Below, in pieces: positions 9,677-18,219 of a stretch of 64,000 bases of DNA (within the stretch, counting starts at the first letter, position 1; the number at the start of each line of letters is the position of its first letter). The DNA lies in the NCBI GenBank assembly GCA_023386585.1, contig JAEWJM010000026.1:1-64000 (forward strand), in the 5' to 3' direction. A program made the translations under genes and the position numbers. The notes below the pieces were generated by a model. It made no database searches and was not told where the DNA came from. It saw nothing but the letters and a program-made list of their open reading frames with translations. The DNA is from Bacteroidota bacterium. GTDB taxonomy: Bacteria > Bacteroidota > Bacteroidia > Flavobacteriales > Flavobacteriaceae.

Positions 9677-10198
9677 CTACAAAAACTCCTTTACCTCGTT
9701 CCTTAAATAAGCCAATGCGGCGCTGCTCGGCGAAGGCTTGTCGAACATGTCGTTGAGTACCGCCTCGCGAAGTTTATCGGCGCTGTCAACCTTTTCATTC
9801 ATTGTTGACTTGCGGATCATTTGGATCGTCGCGTTTTTTGCCGTTGTGATGATGGTCCAGCATTCTTCGCTCATGTAGATTTGCTGCGACAGATTGTGCT
9901 CAAATTCCTGCTCGATCTGTGCGATAACGTAATTCTCGTAATCGTTCTTGTTTTCGGAAATAGGAGTAATGCGAATTAGAAGTTTCACCGGATCGATTCG
10001 CTCCAAAAACAAGGTCATCCGTTCAAATGCCTGCAACCGCAATGGCAGCGCGTGTTTCTGGTTTTCCCTTGCCAAGAGAAAACGCCTGCGCTTATCTTCG
10101 TTTTGGATGTATGACTGAAAAAATGAATAAGCCACGCCGCCGGTGATAATGGCAGGAATGCAGTAAAATAGAAGTTCGAACAGTTTGTCAGTAGTCAT
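9677..10198 (-). CDS. Conserved hypothetical protein with one N-terminal membrane helix
   Basis: This is a 173-residue protein. The start at 10198 (MTTDKLFELLFYCIPAI) is chosen over an upstream in-frame start at 10321 because a full promoter (10221-10252) lies between them. One transmembrane segment is visible at about residues 6-28, followed by basic residues (EDKRRRFLLAREN). The rest forms a soluble helical domain containing QAFERMTLFLERIDP. The N-out or N-in orientation is unknown, although the positive-inside rule favours a cytoplasmic C-terminal domain. It resembles a family I know only as uncharacterised in Bacteroidota. There is no catalytic motif and its neighbours give no functional clue. 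Confidence 0.75.
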   Translation of the reverse strand: MTTDKLFELLFYCIPAIITGGVAYSFFQSYIQNEDKRRRFLLARENQKHALPLRLQAFERMTLFLERIDPVKLLIRITPISENKNDYENYVIAQIEQEFEHNLSQQIYMSEECWTIITTAKNATIQMIRKSTMNEKVDSADKLREAVLNDMFDKPSPSSAALAYLRNEVKEFL

Positions 10199-10220
10199 GA
10201 AGATAGCTTTTGATTCAGAA

Positions 10221-10252
10221 CAAAAGTAGCGCATCGCAATCAATCGATGCAA
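10221..10252 (-). promoter_or_regulatory. Promoter of the hypothetical membrane protein gene
   Basis: The minus strand carries TTG (10252-10250), 21 bases, then TACTTTTG (10228-10221), both boxes matching consensus. The leader to the ATG at 10198 is about 15-18 bases. Confidence 0.7.
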
Positions 10253-10326
10253 AAAAAATGAGCGAATGGTGAAAACCCTACGGACAGAATGAATTAAAAA
10301 TATAAATTGCGACAAAACCATCTATT

Positions 10327-11523
10327 ATGACCAAAAAATTACATTATTTTCTGTTGCTTTTAGTACCGGTTTTATCAATTGCGCAATTGCATACTTATAC
10401 CGGCGTAATCAAAGATGTTACCACACAAGCACCGGTCGAATTGGTGTCAATTGCCGTTGAAAATTCAAATATTGCAACGGTTTCAAACGAGGAAGGAAGT
10501 TTCCGAATAACGGTGCCGGATGACGTAAAAACACTGCGGTTCAGCCACCTGAACTACAATGTCTACCTATTTAAATTAACTGCAGTCGATACCTTGGAAA
10601 TTTTCCTTGAACCAAAGACAATCACTTTGGATGAAGTCGTCATTAGTGACATACCTGTTGACAAGCTGATCAAAAAACTTCTTAAAGATTCAAAAGATCA
10701 CCTTGAAAAATCGATACTGATGAATACATACTATCGTGAGTTTGGAATGATCAATGGCCAGTACATTTCCTTTGCCGATGGAATTCTCGACTACGACATA
10801 AAAAAAGCAAGCGGTAAGGCCGATGTTTACGTCAGGCAAAGCCGCGCGAAGAAAATCAGGGATGCTGTTCTGGCCAGGAAGCGATCGGACTTGGAAGGAT
10901 TTTCTTTCTTCAATGTTGAAGACGCCATTTCAGATTCGTATAATTTTAAGAGGCTCACCAAGTTGATCAATAGCGATTCGTATGAATATGTGCTTCGCAA
11001 CAAAACAGATCAAAATGGCAACACGGTCCAAATAATTTCGATACTTCCCAAAAGTGAGGTCCACAAGCCCTTATACCAGGGCACGATCACCTATGACTTA
11101 AAATCGAATCTGGTATTGGAAGTCAACCTGCAACGGGCGCCGTCACACGAGCCATACAACGAGTTCATCAATGTTCTGGTCTGCAAGGCGAAATTGACGG
11201 TCGATAACCAAAAATCAATTTTTAGCCTGAACAACGGGAAATACATGCTGAATTACAATTCGCATCGCATCGGAATGCACATCAAAATGAAAAATGTGAT
11301 GGATGACACTTTTGAATCGATGAGCGACGTTGTCAATCTCGATTATAAAGAAGGGAATTTCAAACTCGACAGAACTCAGCGGTACAGGGAAAAGAGCCTG
11401 TACAAGGCGGGAACAAAGTTTTCCGAAGAATTCTGGAAGACAAAAAACATCATCCTACTCAGTGGCGAAGAGGAAAACATCATTTTATCGTTGGAGAATG
11501 ACACCGCTTCGCTGACACGCTGA
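10327..11523 (+). CDS. Carboxypeptidase-like regulatory domain-containing exported protein
   Basis: This 398-residue exported protein has a signal peptide (MTKKLHYFLLLLVPVLSIAQ). A carboxypeptidase-D regulatory-like beta-sandwich follows at about residues 22-105, ending in LEPKTITLDEVVISD, a TonB-box-like sequence common before plugs and after such domains. The remaining 290 residues include a helical segment and a beta-rich part. No TonB receptor barrel is present, so this is one of the short flavobacterial envelope proteins of unknown function. It lies 128 bases from the divergent hypothetical gene and 74 bases before uvrD. Its codon use looks slightly more AT-rich than its neighbours by eye, which is only an impression. 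Confidence 0.8.
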   Translation: MTKKLHYFLLLLVPVLSIAQLHTYTGVIKDVTTQAPVELVSIAVENSNIATVSNEEGSFRITVPDDVKTLRFSHLNYNVYLFKLTAVDTLEIFLEPKTITLDEVVISDIPVDKLIKKLLKDSKDHLEKSILMNTYYREFGMINGQYISFADGILDYDIKKASGKADVYVRQSRAKKIRDAVLARKRSDLEGFSFFNVEDAISDSYNFKRLTKLINSDSYEYVLRNKTDQNGNTVQIISILPKSEVHKPLYQGTITYDLKSNLVLEVNLQRAPSHEPYNEFINVLVCKAKLTVDNQKSIFSLNNGKYMLNYNSHRIGMHIKMKNVMDDTFESMSDVVNLDYKEGNFKLDRTQRYREKSLYKAGTKFSEEFWKTKNIILLSGEEENIILSLENDTASLTR

Positions 11524-11573
11524 TCGACCAGATTATTAACTAAATTGGCGTACTGATTTCGGGTGGAAAATGG

Positions 11574-11581
11574 TAATTTTG
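11574..11581 (+). promoter_or_regulatory. Promoter -7 box of uvrD
   Basis: TAATTTTG is an exact TAnnTTTG match ending 16 bases before the uvrD ATG. The nearest TTG (11545-11547) is 26 bases away, slightly beyond the usual spacing. Confidence 0.5.
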
Positions 11582-11597
11582 ACGCTCAGAAAAAACT

Positions 11598-13916
11598 ATG
11601 CAACACCACATCAGCAAACTCAACGAGGCACAGCAAAAGCCGGTCATGCAAAAAGACGGGCCGATGATCATCATCGCCGGCGCCGGATCGGGCAAGACAC
11701 GCGTACTTACGATCCGAATCGCGTATCTGATGAGCCAGGGAGTTGATGCTTTCAATATACTGGCGCTGACCTTTACGAATAAGGCTGCGCGCGAAATGAA
11801 AAACCGGATTTCGGACATCGTCGGGTCGACCGAAGCCAAAAATCTATGGATGGGAACTTTCCACTCGGTTTTTGCGCGTATTTTAAGGGCTGAGGCCGAC
11901 AAGTTGGGATATCCGTCAAATTTTACCATTTACGACACCCAGGATTCCGTTCGATTGATTTCAGCAATCATTAAGGAAATGCAACTCGACAAGGATGTTT
12001 ACAAGCCGAAGCAGGTTTTTGGGCGCATATCCTCCTACAAAAACAACCTCATTACTGTAAAGGCCTATTTCAACGATCCCGAGCTGCAGGAGGCCGACGC
12101 GATGTCGAAAAAGCCGCGTTTGGGTGAAATTTACCGCAATTACGTCGAACGCTGCTTTAAGGCCGGCGCAATGGATTTCGATGATTTGCTGTTGAAAACC
12201 AACGAGTTGCTAAACCGGTTTCCCGATGTTCTTTCGAAATACCAGCAGCGGTTCCGCTATATTCTGGTTGATGAGTATCAGGATACCAACCATTCGCAAT
12301 ACCTGATCGTTCGCGCGCTGTCCGATCGTTTCCAAAACATTTGCGTAGTTGGTGATGATGCGCAGAGTATTTACGCGTTCCGTGGCGCTAACATCAACAA
12401 CATCCTGAATTTCCAAAAGGATTACGAAAACGTGCAAATGTACCGGCTGGAACAGAATTACCGATCGACAAAAAACATCGTCCAGGCAGCGAATTCGATT
12501 ATCGACAAGAACAAGACAAAATTGGATAAAGTGGTTTGGACCGCCAACGATGACGGTCCGCCGATTAAAGTCCACCGCTCCATAACCGACGCAGAAGAAG
12601 GCCGCTTTGTCGCTGCCACGATCTGGGAAGAGCGGATGCGAAACCAGATGCGCAACGGCGATTTTGCGATTTTATACCGTACCAACGCACAGTCGCGCGC
12701 AATGGAAGACGCCCTTCGAAAACGTGATATTCCCTATCGGATCTTTGGCGGATTGTCGTTTTATCAACGCAAGGAAATCAAGGACGTGCTTTGCTACCTT
12801 CGATTGGTCATAAACCCGAAAGATGAGGAAGCGCTGATCCGCGTGATCAATTATCCGGCGCGCGGAATCGGCGACACCACGATCGACAAGCTTACCATTG
12901 CGGCAAATCACTACAAGCGTTCGATGTTTGAAGTCATGCAGAATATCGACAAAATCGACCTCAAGCTCAACGGATCGACCAAAAACAAACTCAACGATTT
13001 CGTGACGATGATCCAGAGTTTTCAGGTGATCAACGAAAACCACGACGCTTTTTACGTTGCCGATTATGTCACCAAAAAGACAGGCCTTGTCCAGGAGCTG
13101 AAAAAAGACGCTACGCCCGAGGGAATTGCGCGAATAGAAAATATTGAGGAATTATTGAACGGTATCCGTGATTTTACCGAAGGCCAGAAAGAAGTTGTCG
13201 ATGCCCGGGGATCGCTTTCGGAATTTCTGGAAGATGTCGCTCTGGCAACCGATCTTGATAAAGATACAGGCGACGAAGACCGTGTCGCAATGATGACAAT
13301 TCACCTTGCCAAAGGATTGGAATTTCCGTATGTGTTTATCGTCGGGTTGGAAGAAGATCTTTTTCCGAGTGCGATGAGCATGAGCACGAGAAGTGAACTC
13401 GAAGAAGAGCGCCGTCTCTTTTACGTGGCGCTGACACGTGCCGAAAAGCAGGCGTATCTGACTTACGCACAGTCGAGATACCGTTGGGGCAAACTCACCG
13501 ACAGCGAGCCGTCGCGTTTTATCGAGGAAATCGAGGATCAGTATCTCGAATACATTACGCCGCCCGAAACGAATTATCGATACAAGCCAATGATCAATAC
13601 CGATATTTTTGGCGATATAGACAAATCGAAACTGCGCCAGGCCAAGCCGGTGAGTGGAACGCCGCCAAAGCAAATGGGCGAGGAGCCGCCGGTTTCAATC
13701 AGAAGGCTGAAGCCTGTGACGAGCAAAAATGCGGCTGGCGCTGATTTATTTGATACTAAGCTGGCGGTTGGCGACACCGTCATGCACGAGCGTTTCGGAA
13801 AAGGCGAAATCATCAACCTTGAAGGTGCCGGCGCAGATAAGAAAGCTGAAATCCGCTTTGAAGTCGGCGGAATCAAAAAGCTGCTGCTGCGGTTTGCAAA
13901 ACTCGAAGTGCTGTAA
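11598..13916 (+). CDS. uvrD: ATP-dependent DNA helicase UvrD/PcrA
   Basis: This superfamily-1 3'-5' helicase acts in nucleotide excision and mismatch repair and in removing proteins from DNA. It has 772 residues, near the family norm. Walker A is GAGSGKT (about residues 28-34), and the Walker B motif lies in LVDEYQDTN. Motif III GDDAQSIYAFRGA, motif IV YRS, motif V MTIHLAKGLEF and motif VI LFYVALTRA are all in order. The C-terminal 50 residues (VMHERFGKGEI...) form the Tudor-like domain that in PcrA/UvrD contacts RNA polymerase. A YciO-type gene follows 18 bases later and is probably co-transcribed. Confidence 0.97.
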   Translation: MQHHISKLNEAQQKPVMQKDGPMIIIAGAGSGKTRVLTIRIAYLMSQGVDAFNILALTFTNKAAREMKNRISDIVGSTEAKNLWMGTFHSVFARILRAEADKLGYPSNFTIYDTQDSVRLISAIIKEMQLDKDVYKPKQVFGRISSYKNNLITVKAYFNDPELQEADAMSKKPRLGEIYRNYVERCFKAGAMDFDDLLLKTNELLNRFPDVLSKYQQRFRYILVDEYQDTNHSQYLIVRALSDRFQNICVVGDDAQSIYAFRGANINNILNFQKDYENVQMYRLEQNYRSTKNIVQAANSIIDKNKTKLDKVVWTANDDGPPIKVHRSITDAEEGRFVAATIWEERMRNQMRNGDFAILYRTNAQSRAMEDALRKRDIPYRIFGGLSFYQRKEIKDVLCYLRLVINPKDEEALIRVINYPARGIGDTTIDKLTIAANHYKRSMFEVMQNIDKIDLKLNGSTKNKLNDFVTMIQSFQVINENHDAFYVADYVTKKTGLVQELKKDATPEGIARIENIEELLNGIRDFTEGQKEVVDARGSLSEFLEDVALATDLDKDTGDEDRVAMMTIHLAKGLEFPYVFIVGLEEDLFPSAMSMSTRSELEEERRLFYVALTRAEKQAYLTYAQSRYRWGKLTDSEPSRFIEEIEDQYLEYITPPETNYRYKPMINTDIFGDIDKSKLRQAKPVSGTPPKQMGEEPPVSIRRLKPVTSKNAAGADLFDTKLAVGDTVMHERFGKGEIINLEGAGADKKAEIRFEVGGIKKLLLRFAKLEVL

Positions 13917-13934
13917 ATTTTTAAATTCCAATTC

Positions 13935-14555
13935 ATGGCCCAGTTCATCAAAATTTATCCTCAAAACCCGAACGAACGCGAAATTGCCCGCGTTGTGAAG
14001 GTGCTGCGCGATGGCGGACTGGTCATTTATCCGACCGATACGGTTTATGGCTTGGGCTGTGATATCACAAATTCGCGCGCGCTGGAGCGGATTGCGAGGA
14101 TAAAGGGAATCAAGCTCGACAAGGCGAATTTCTCCTTCGTATGCCATGATTTGAGCAATTTGTCGGATTACGTGAAGCAAATCGACACATCGACATTCAA
14201 GCTGCTGAAGAAAGTACTTCCCGGGCCGTACACTTTTATTTTGCCCGGAAACAACAAGCTGCCAAAGGAGTTCAAAAAGAAAACTACGGTGGGAATCCGC
14301 GTTCCCGACAATAATATCGCACTCGAGATCGTCCGGCAGCTTGGCAATCCGATCGTATCGACATCCATTTATGACGATGATGCCGTACTCGAATATTCTA
14401 CCGATCCGGAACTGATATTCGAAAAATGGCAGAACCTGGTCGATATTGTGATCGACGGCGGCTACGGCGATAATATGCCATCAACAATTATCGATTTGTC
14501 GGGCGATGAGCCTGTGGTTGTACGAAAAGGAAAAGGCGATGCCGACATCCTTTAG
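13935..14555 (+). CDS. Sua5/YciO/YrdC family protein (L-threonylcarbamoyladenylate synthase-like, YciO type)
   Basis: This 206-residue single-domain YrdC-fold protein begins with YPTDTVYGLGCDI, the nucleotide-binding motif of the family. Members make threonylcarbamoyl-AMP for tRNA t6A. The segment FSFVCHDLSNLSDY, then LPGPYTFIL, VGIRVPDN and VVVRKGKGD, matches E. coli YciO more closely than TsaC as I recall it, and the KxR-type substrate loop of TsaC looks altered (KGIKLDKANF). Automatic annotation would probably call it TsaC. Whether it is the t6A enzyme here or a paralogue depends on a second copy elsewhere. It probably shares the uvrD transcript and ends at a bidirectional terminator. Confidence 0.9.
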   Translation: MAQFIKIYPQNPNEREIARVVKVLRDGGLVIYPTDTVYGLGCDITNSRALERIARIKGIKLDKANFSFVCHDLSNLSDYVKQIDTSTFKLLKKVLPGPYTFILPGNNKLPKEFKKKTTVGIRVPDNNIALEIVRQLGNPIVSTSIYDDDAVLEYSTDPELIFEKWQNLVDIVIDGGYGDNMPSTIIDLSGDEPVVVRKGKGDADIL

Positions 14556-14605
14556 CAGCAACTTTCTGCCGCAATTGTTTCACCCTAAATCGGAAAGTTA
14601 TTACA

Positions 14606-14639
14606 AAAAAAAAGCGCCTCGTAATGAAGCGCTGTTTTT
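14606..14639. terminator. Bidirectional terminator between the YciO-type gene and the OmpA-family gene
   Basis: An A-tract runs into stem AGCGC (14613-14617) / GCGCT (14629-14633), followed by G and five T. The flanking A and T tracts let it work in both directions, between two convergent genes. Confidence 0.7.
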
Positions 14640-14652
14640 ATAAATCCGACTG

Positions 14653-15492
14653 CTATTGCTTGCCTGATTGTTTTTTCATTTCCTTTTCGATCATATCGTA
14701 AAACTGATCGATTTTTGGCATTACGACGATACGGGTGCGTCGGTTGATCTGACGGTTTTCGGCAGTATTGTTTTCAACCAGCGGAACGTATTCGCCACGT
14801 CCGGCCGCAACCAGTTGTTTTGACGGAATTCCAAGATCCTGAAGTACGCGAACGATCGATGTTGCACGCTTAACCGAAAGATCCCAGTTGTCGAGCAGAA
14901 TTCCATTCGATTTGTACGGAACATTATCGGTATGTCCCTCAACCATGGTTTCAAAGTCCGGCTTGCTTTTGATCACCATCGCAACTTTACCCAAAACCGT
15001 TTTTGCGTTCTCGCTGACCATGTAGCTTCCCGACTTAAACAAGAGTTTGTCGGCAATTGAAATATACACAACACCTTTTTCTACATTGACCTGAATGTCC
15101 GGATCGTTGATTCCGACGGAACTTTTCAGGCTCGAAACCAATGCAAAAGTGACACTGTCCTTCTTAGTAAGCGCATCCTGAAGCCTTGAAATCTTAAGGT
15201 CTTTTTCTTTCATGCTTTCCAGCGCTTTTTCAATATTTTGCGCACCTTTTGTCGACAATGTGGTCATATTTCCCATATTGTTGATCAGGTCGCTATTGTT
15301 CTTCTTAAGGAAATCGATTTGCCCCAGAAGTGTTTCCTTATCGGAAAGGCACGAATTCAGTTTGACCGTCGCCGAATTAAGCAGATCCTGCAGCTCCTTG
15401 TTCTTAGCTTCGGCAGCAGCAAGCTTCTTTTTCGTACCGCATGATGTTGATAACAACGCCAGCAGTGACAAAGCTAAAATGACTTTTTTCAT
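14653..15492 (-). CDS. OmpA family lipoprotein
   Basis: This 279-residue protein anchors the outer membrane to peptidoglycan. The start at 15492 (MKKVILALSLLALLSTSC) yields a lipoprotein signal with the modified cysteine at residue 18. The -7 box at 15517-15524 lies inside any longer reading and excludes the in-frame start at 15528. A coiled-coil follows at about residues 20-110 (AEAKNKELQDLL...). The OmpA C-terminal domain occupies about residues 150-265, with VEGHTDN and the NRRTRIVV motif that binds diaminopimelate. Function is assigned from the domain. It is monocistronic, between its own promoter and a terminator. Confidence 0.93.
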   Translation of the reverse strand: MKKVILALSLLALLSTSCGTKKKLAAAEAKNKELQDLLNSATVKLNSCLSDKETLLGQIDFLKKNNSDLINNMGNMTTLSTKGAQNIEKALESMKEKDLKISRLQDALTKKDSVTFALVSSLKSSVGINDPDIQVNVEKGVVYISIADKLLFKSGSYMVSENAKTVLGKVAMVIKSKPDFETMVEGHTDNVPYKSNGILLDNWDLSVKRATSIVRVLQDLGIPSKQLVAAGRGEYVPLVENNTAENRQINRRTRIVVMPKIDQFYDMIEKEMKKQSGKQ

Positions 15493-15516
15493 ATTTTCTT
15501 GCTTTAAGTTAGTTGG

Positions 15517-15524
15517 CAAATTTA
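15517..15524 (-). promoter_or_regulatory. Promoter -7 box of the OmpA-family gene
   Basis: The minus strand reads TAAATTTG, an exact TAnnTTTG match, 24 bases before the ATG at 15492. It fixes the start codon choice. Confidence 0.6.
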
Positions 15525-15569
15525 ACACTTTATGCCCGAAAAGTCTTAATGATCGGATTTAAACTAATG

Positions 15570-16565
15570 TTAAAACAACTCCTTAAACGTTATTTTTTTT
15601 CGAAGAAAGTAATCGAATGCGACATTTTTCACGCGATAGTAATTTCGTTTCTGAAACATACTTCGTTTGTCGTAATTCCTATCGAAATTACCGTAGAAAT
15701 AGAAATGCGCTTTCACAATAGCAAGGATGTGGGTGAACTGCCCTTTGGCAAGAAAGCGGACACCTGCGAGACCATCAAGGACAAGTCGGCTCAAAATGAT
15801 AAAAAGCAATTTGTGCTGTGGAAGATTCTTTACCAGCATTGCCAGCGAATTCCTGAAGTTAAGATAAGTTTTTCTGGCGTTTTGGTTACTGAGTGTTGCG
15901 CCGCCAAGGTGATAAACCAAACTTTTTGCGCAGTAGCGCACTTTGTGGTTTTTGTTGATCGCCCGCCAGCACAAATCAATTTCCTCCTGATGTGCGAAAA
16001 AATCGGCATCGAAGCATTTCAGGTCGTGGAATACGTTCTTACGGATAAAAAGGCAGGCGCCCGATGCCCAGAATATATCGATATTATCATCGTATTGTCC
16101 GTGATCTTTTTCCAAAGTTCCAAAGATACGCCCGCGGCAAAACGGATAGCCGAAACTGTCGATGAAACCGCCGGCAGCGCCCGCATATTCAAAATATTCC
16201 TTATTTCGGAAATCCCGGATTTTTGGTTGGACTATTGCAGTTTCGGGTTCACTTTCAAACATTTCAACAACCGGCTCAAGCCAATTGGGAGTGACCTCAA
16301 CATCTGAATTTACCAGTGCGTATATTTCCTCTTCGACATATTTCAGCGACTCATTGTACCCTTTTGCAAATCCCCAGTTGCTGGCATTTCGTATTATTTT
16401 AACCTCCGGAAAATGGGCGGCGAGATAGGAAATGGAATCGTCATCGGAAGCATTGTCGGCGACATAAACCGTAGCTAAAGCAGAGTTTGCCACCACCGAT
16501 GGCAGGAACTGTTCCAGCAGCTTTCGACCATTCCAGTTCAGGATGACAACGGCAACCTTTTTCAC
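15570..16565 (-). CDS. Glycosyltransferase family 2
   Basis: This 331-residue GT-A fold sugar transferase is inverting by family. I choose a GTG start at 16565, giving VKKVAVVILNWNGRKLLEQF, because that GTG overlaps the upstream TGA as GTGA, the classic four-base coupling. Longer readings add unconserved residues and overlap further. Motifs include ILNWNG at the nucleotide-binding strand, VADNASDDDS, and NSDVEV in the DxD position near residue 92. The middle carries WASGACLFIRK. A short hydrophobic segment near the C-terminus (LLFIILSRLVLDGLAG) suggests membrane association. The acceptor is unknown. There is no polysaccharide cluster around it; its partner is the HsdR-N-like gene. Confidence 0.9.
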   Translation of the reverse strand: MKKVAVVILNWNGRKLLEQFLPSVVANSALATVYVADNASDDDSISYLAAHFPEVKIIRNASNWGFAKGYNESLKYVEEEIYALVNSDVEVTPNWLEPVVEMFESEPETAIVQPKIRDFRNKEYFEYAGAAGGFIDSFGYPFCRGRIFGTLEKDHGQYDDNIDIFWASGACLFIRKNVFHDLKCFDADFFAHQEEIDLCWRAINKNHKVRYCAKSLVYHLGGATLSNQNARKTYLNFRNSLAMLVKNLPQHKLLFIILSRLVLDGLAGVRFLAKGQFTHILAIVKAHFYFYGNFDRNYDKRSMFQKRNYYRVKNVAFDYFLRKKITFKELF

Positions 16566-17044
16566 GGCCTGCCGACAATTGGTTCGACATTTCCGATGGC
16601 AGTTGCGTAGCACGGCAAATCACGGAGAAAATTATAACTTTCAGCCACGTAATCGAGCGTGCAATAGTAATGTTGAAGTCCGTTTGTCACCATCAACAGC
16701 TTCGCATCGAGCGACAAATTATACCGCGCAATCTGGTCAAAAACCTGCTGCGTAATTTTTACTTCCGGCGCTTTGCATTCGACAAGCAGGCTTATCGAAC
16801 CGTCGCTTGCGTAAACAACGACGTCGTATCGCTTCAATAGGCCGTTAACGCTGAGCGCTTTTTCAACATTAATAAGTGACAACGGGTAATTTTTGTGATC
16901 GATCAGATAGCTTACGACATGCTGCCGAACCCATTCTTCGGGCGTCAGGATGACAAATTTTTTGCGGATACGGTCAAAAACCGCCGTTTTATTTTCGCTA
17001 CTTTTGAAGCGGAAGTCAAATGCCGGAAAGTTGAGCTGCTGCAT
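16562..17044 (-). CDS. Type I restriction HsdR N-terminal-like domain protein (orphan PD-(D/E)xK fold)
   Basis: This 160-residue protein contains only the nuclease-like N-terminal domain seen in type I restriction R subunits. The PD-(D/E)xK signature is visible as D74 (RYDVVVYA) and E89-C-K91 (LLVECKAP), followed by a helix with QIARYN. There is no helicase part and no HsdM or HsdS gene nearby, so it is not a restriction system. The gene is divergent from holA, 85 bases away, and is translationally coupled to the glycosyltransferase through GTGA. I recall the same gene beside holA in other flavobacteria, which hints at a housekeeping DNA role. An exact -7 box lies only four bases upstream of the ATG. 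Confidence 0.85.
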   Translation of the reverse strand: MQQLNFPAFDFRFKSSENKTAVFDRIRKKFVILTPEEWVRQHVVSYLIDHKNYPLSLINVEKALSVNGLLKRYDVVVYASDGSISLLVECKAPEVKITQQVFDQIARYNLSLDAKLLMVTNGLQHYYCTLDYVAESYNFLRDLPCYATAIGNVEPIVGRP

Positions 17045-17048
17045 ACCG

Positions 17049-17056
17049 CAAATATA
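17049..17056 (-). promoter_or_regulatory. Promoter -7 box abutting the start of the HsdR-N-like gene
   Basis: The minus strand reads TATATTTG, an exact consensus match, and its last base is five positions from the A of the ATG at 17044. Transcription would begin at or next to the start codon. A CAA on the plus strand (TTG on the minus) at 17083-17085 is 26 bases away. Confidence 0.5.
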
Positions 17057-17129
17057 AAAGTAATTTTAAGGTTTATCCGGCGCAAATGCTAAAGTTACTC
17101 ACAGCTCACGTTAACCTTGTGGATAAAAA

Positions 17130-18134
17130 ATGGAAAAGGTCGCAACTATCGTAAACGATATAAAAAATGGCAATATCAAGCCGATTTACCTGCTGATGGG
17201 CGAGGAGCCGTATTACATCGACAGGATTTCGGCGTACATCGAAGACAATCTGCTGCCCGAAGAGGAAAAAGGTTTTAATCAACAAGTACTTTACGGCCGC
17301 GATGTCAGTATTGACGAGATAGTTTCTGCGTGCCGTCGCTATCCGATGATGGCCGAGCGGCAAGTTGTTATAATCAAGGAAGCGCAGGAACTGAGCCGTA
17401 CGATCGACACGCTGGAGAAATACGCCGAGAATCCGACTCCGTCAACAGTGCTGGTCCTTGGTTATAAGTACAAGACCATCGACAAGCGAAAAAAATTGTT
17501 GAAGCATATCGAAAAAAACGGACTCGTTTTCGAAAGCAAGAAAATGTACGAAAATCAGGTCGGCGATTGGATTCGGCGGCTGGTTTCAGGACATGGATAT
17601 GCGATTGAACCCAAAGCGGCGGCAATGCTGGTTGAATTTCTCGGAAATGACCTTGGCCGGATCAGCAAGGAAGTTGAAAAACTGATGATAATCCTGGCCA
17701 AAGGCGCGACAATTACGCCAAAAGATATCGAAGAAAACATTGGCTTCAGTAAAGATTACAACGTTTTTGAACTTCGGAAAGCACTCGCACAGCGAAACCA
17801 GAAGCGCGCTTACCAGATTGCAAATTATTTCGCCGAAAATCCGCGTGACAATCCACTTGTGATGACGGTCGGACTCGTATTCAGTTTTTTCGTGGGTGTG
17901 CTGCAGTACCATGGACTGAAAGTAAAATCTCCCGAAAAAATCCGCGAAACACTCCGAATCAGTCCGTATCAAGTGGCCGATTATGAAGCCGCTGCCAAGA
18001 ACTTTCCGATGAAAAAAGTCAGCCAAATCGTTGCTTCACTCCGCGATATTGACGTTAAAAGCAAAGGCGTAGGCGCACATTCGCTGCCAATGTCCGATCT
18101 GCTGAAGGAAATGCTCGTGAAAATCTTTATCTGA
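17130..18134 (+). CDS. holA: DNA polymerase III subunit delta
   Basis: HolA is the clamp-loader subunit that opens the beta sliding clamp. The protein has 334 residues, typical for the family. The N-terminus IYLLMGEEPYYIDRI matches the HolA opening, in which the helix contacting the clamp sits near residue 70. Further conserved segments are RRYPMMAERQVVIIKEA and LVEFLGNDLGRISKEVEKL, followed by the C-terminal helical collar (LKVKSPEKIRETLRISPYQ). No ATPase P-loop is present, as expected for delta. It is divergent from the HsdR-N-like gene and 85 bases before a histidine kinase gene. Confidence 0.95.
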   Translation: MEKVATIVNDIKNGNIKPIYLLMGEEPYYIDRISAYIEDNLLPEEEKGFNQQVLYGRDVSIDEIVSACRRYPMMAERQVVIIKEAQELSRTIDTLEKYAENPTPSTVLVLGYKYKTIDKRKKLLKHIEKNGLVFESKKMYENQVGDWIRRLVSGHGYAIEPKAAAMLVEFLGNDLGRISKEVEKLMIILAKGATITPKDIEENIGFSKDYNVFELRKALAQRNQKRAYQIANYFAENPRDNPLVMTVGLVFSFFVGVLQYHGLKVKSPEKIRETLRISPYQVADYEAAAKNFPMKKVSQIVASLRDIDVKSKGVGAHSLPMSDLLKEMLVKIFI

Positions 18135-18167
18135 GGTAAATTTATATCAAAAATCGGCGTTAACCTC

Positions 18168-18198
18168 TTGCCTGAATCGCCGCATGTGATTATATTTA
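18168..18198 (+). promoter_or_regulatory. Probable promoter of the five-PAS histidine kinase gene
   Basis: TTG (18168-18170), 20 bases, then TATATTTA (18191-18198), one mismatch from TAnnTTTG. It lies 21 bases before the TTG start codon at 18220. Confidence 0.45.
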
Positions 18199-18219
18199 TA
18201 GAAAAATAAGCCTCTAATC

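Noticed and set aside
15513..16307. Plus-strand frame of 264 codons opposite the glycosyltransferase
   Set aside because: The minus strand encodes a clear GT2 protein with coupled start. The plus-strand product is Phe/Ile/Val-rich without recognisable family.
16562..17044. Type I restriction-modification system
   Set aside because: Only the HsdR N-terminal-like domain is present. No helicase part, methylase or specificity subunit is encoded nearby.
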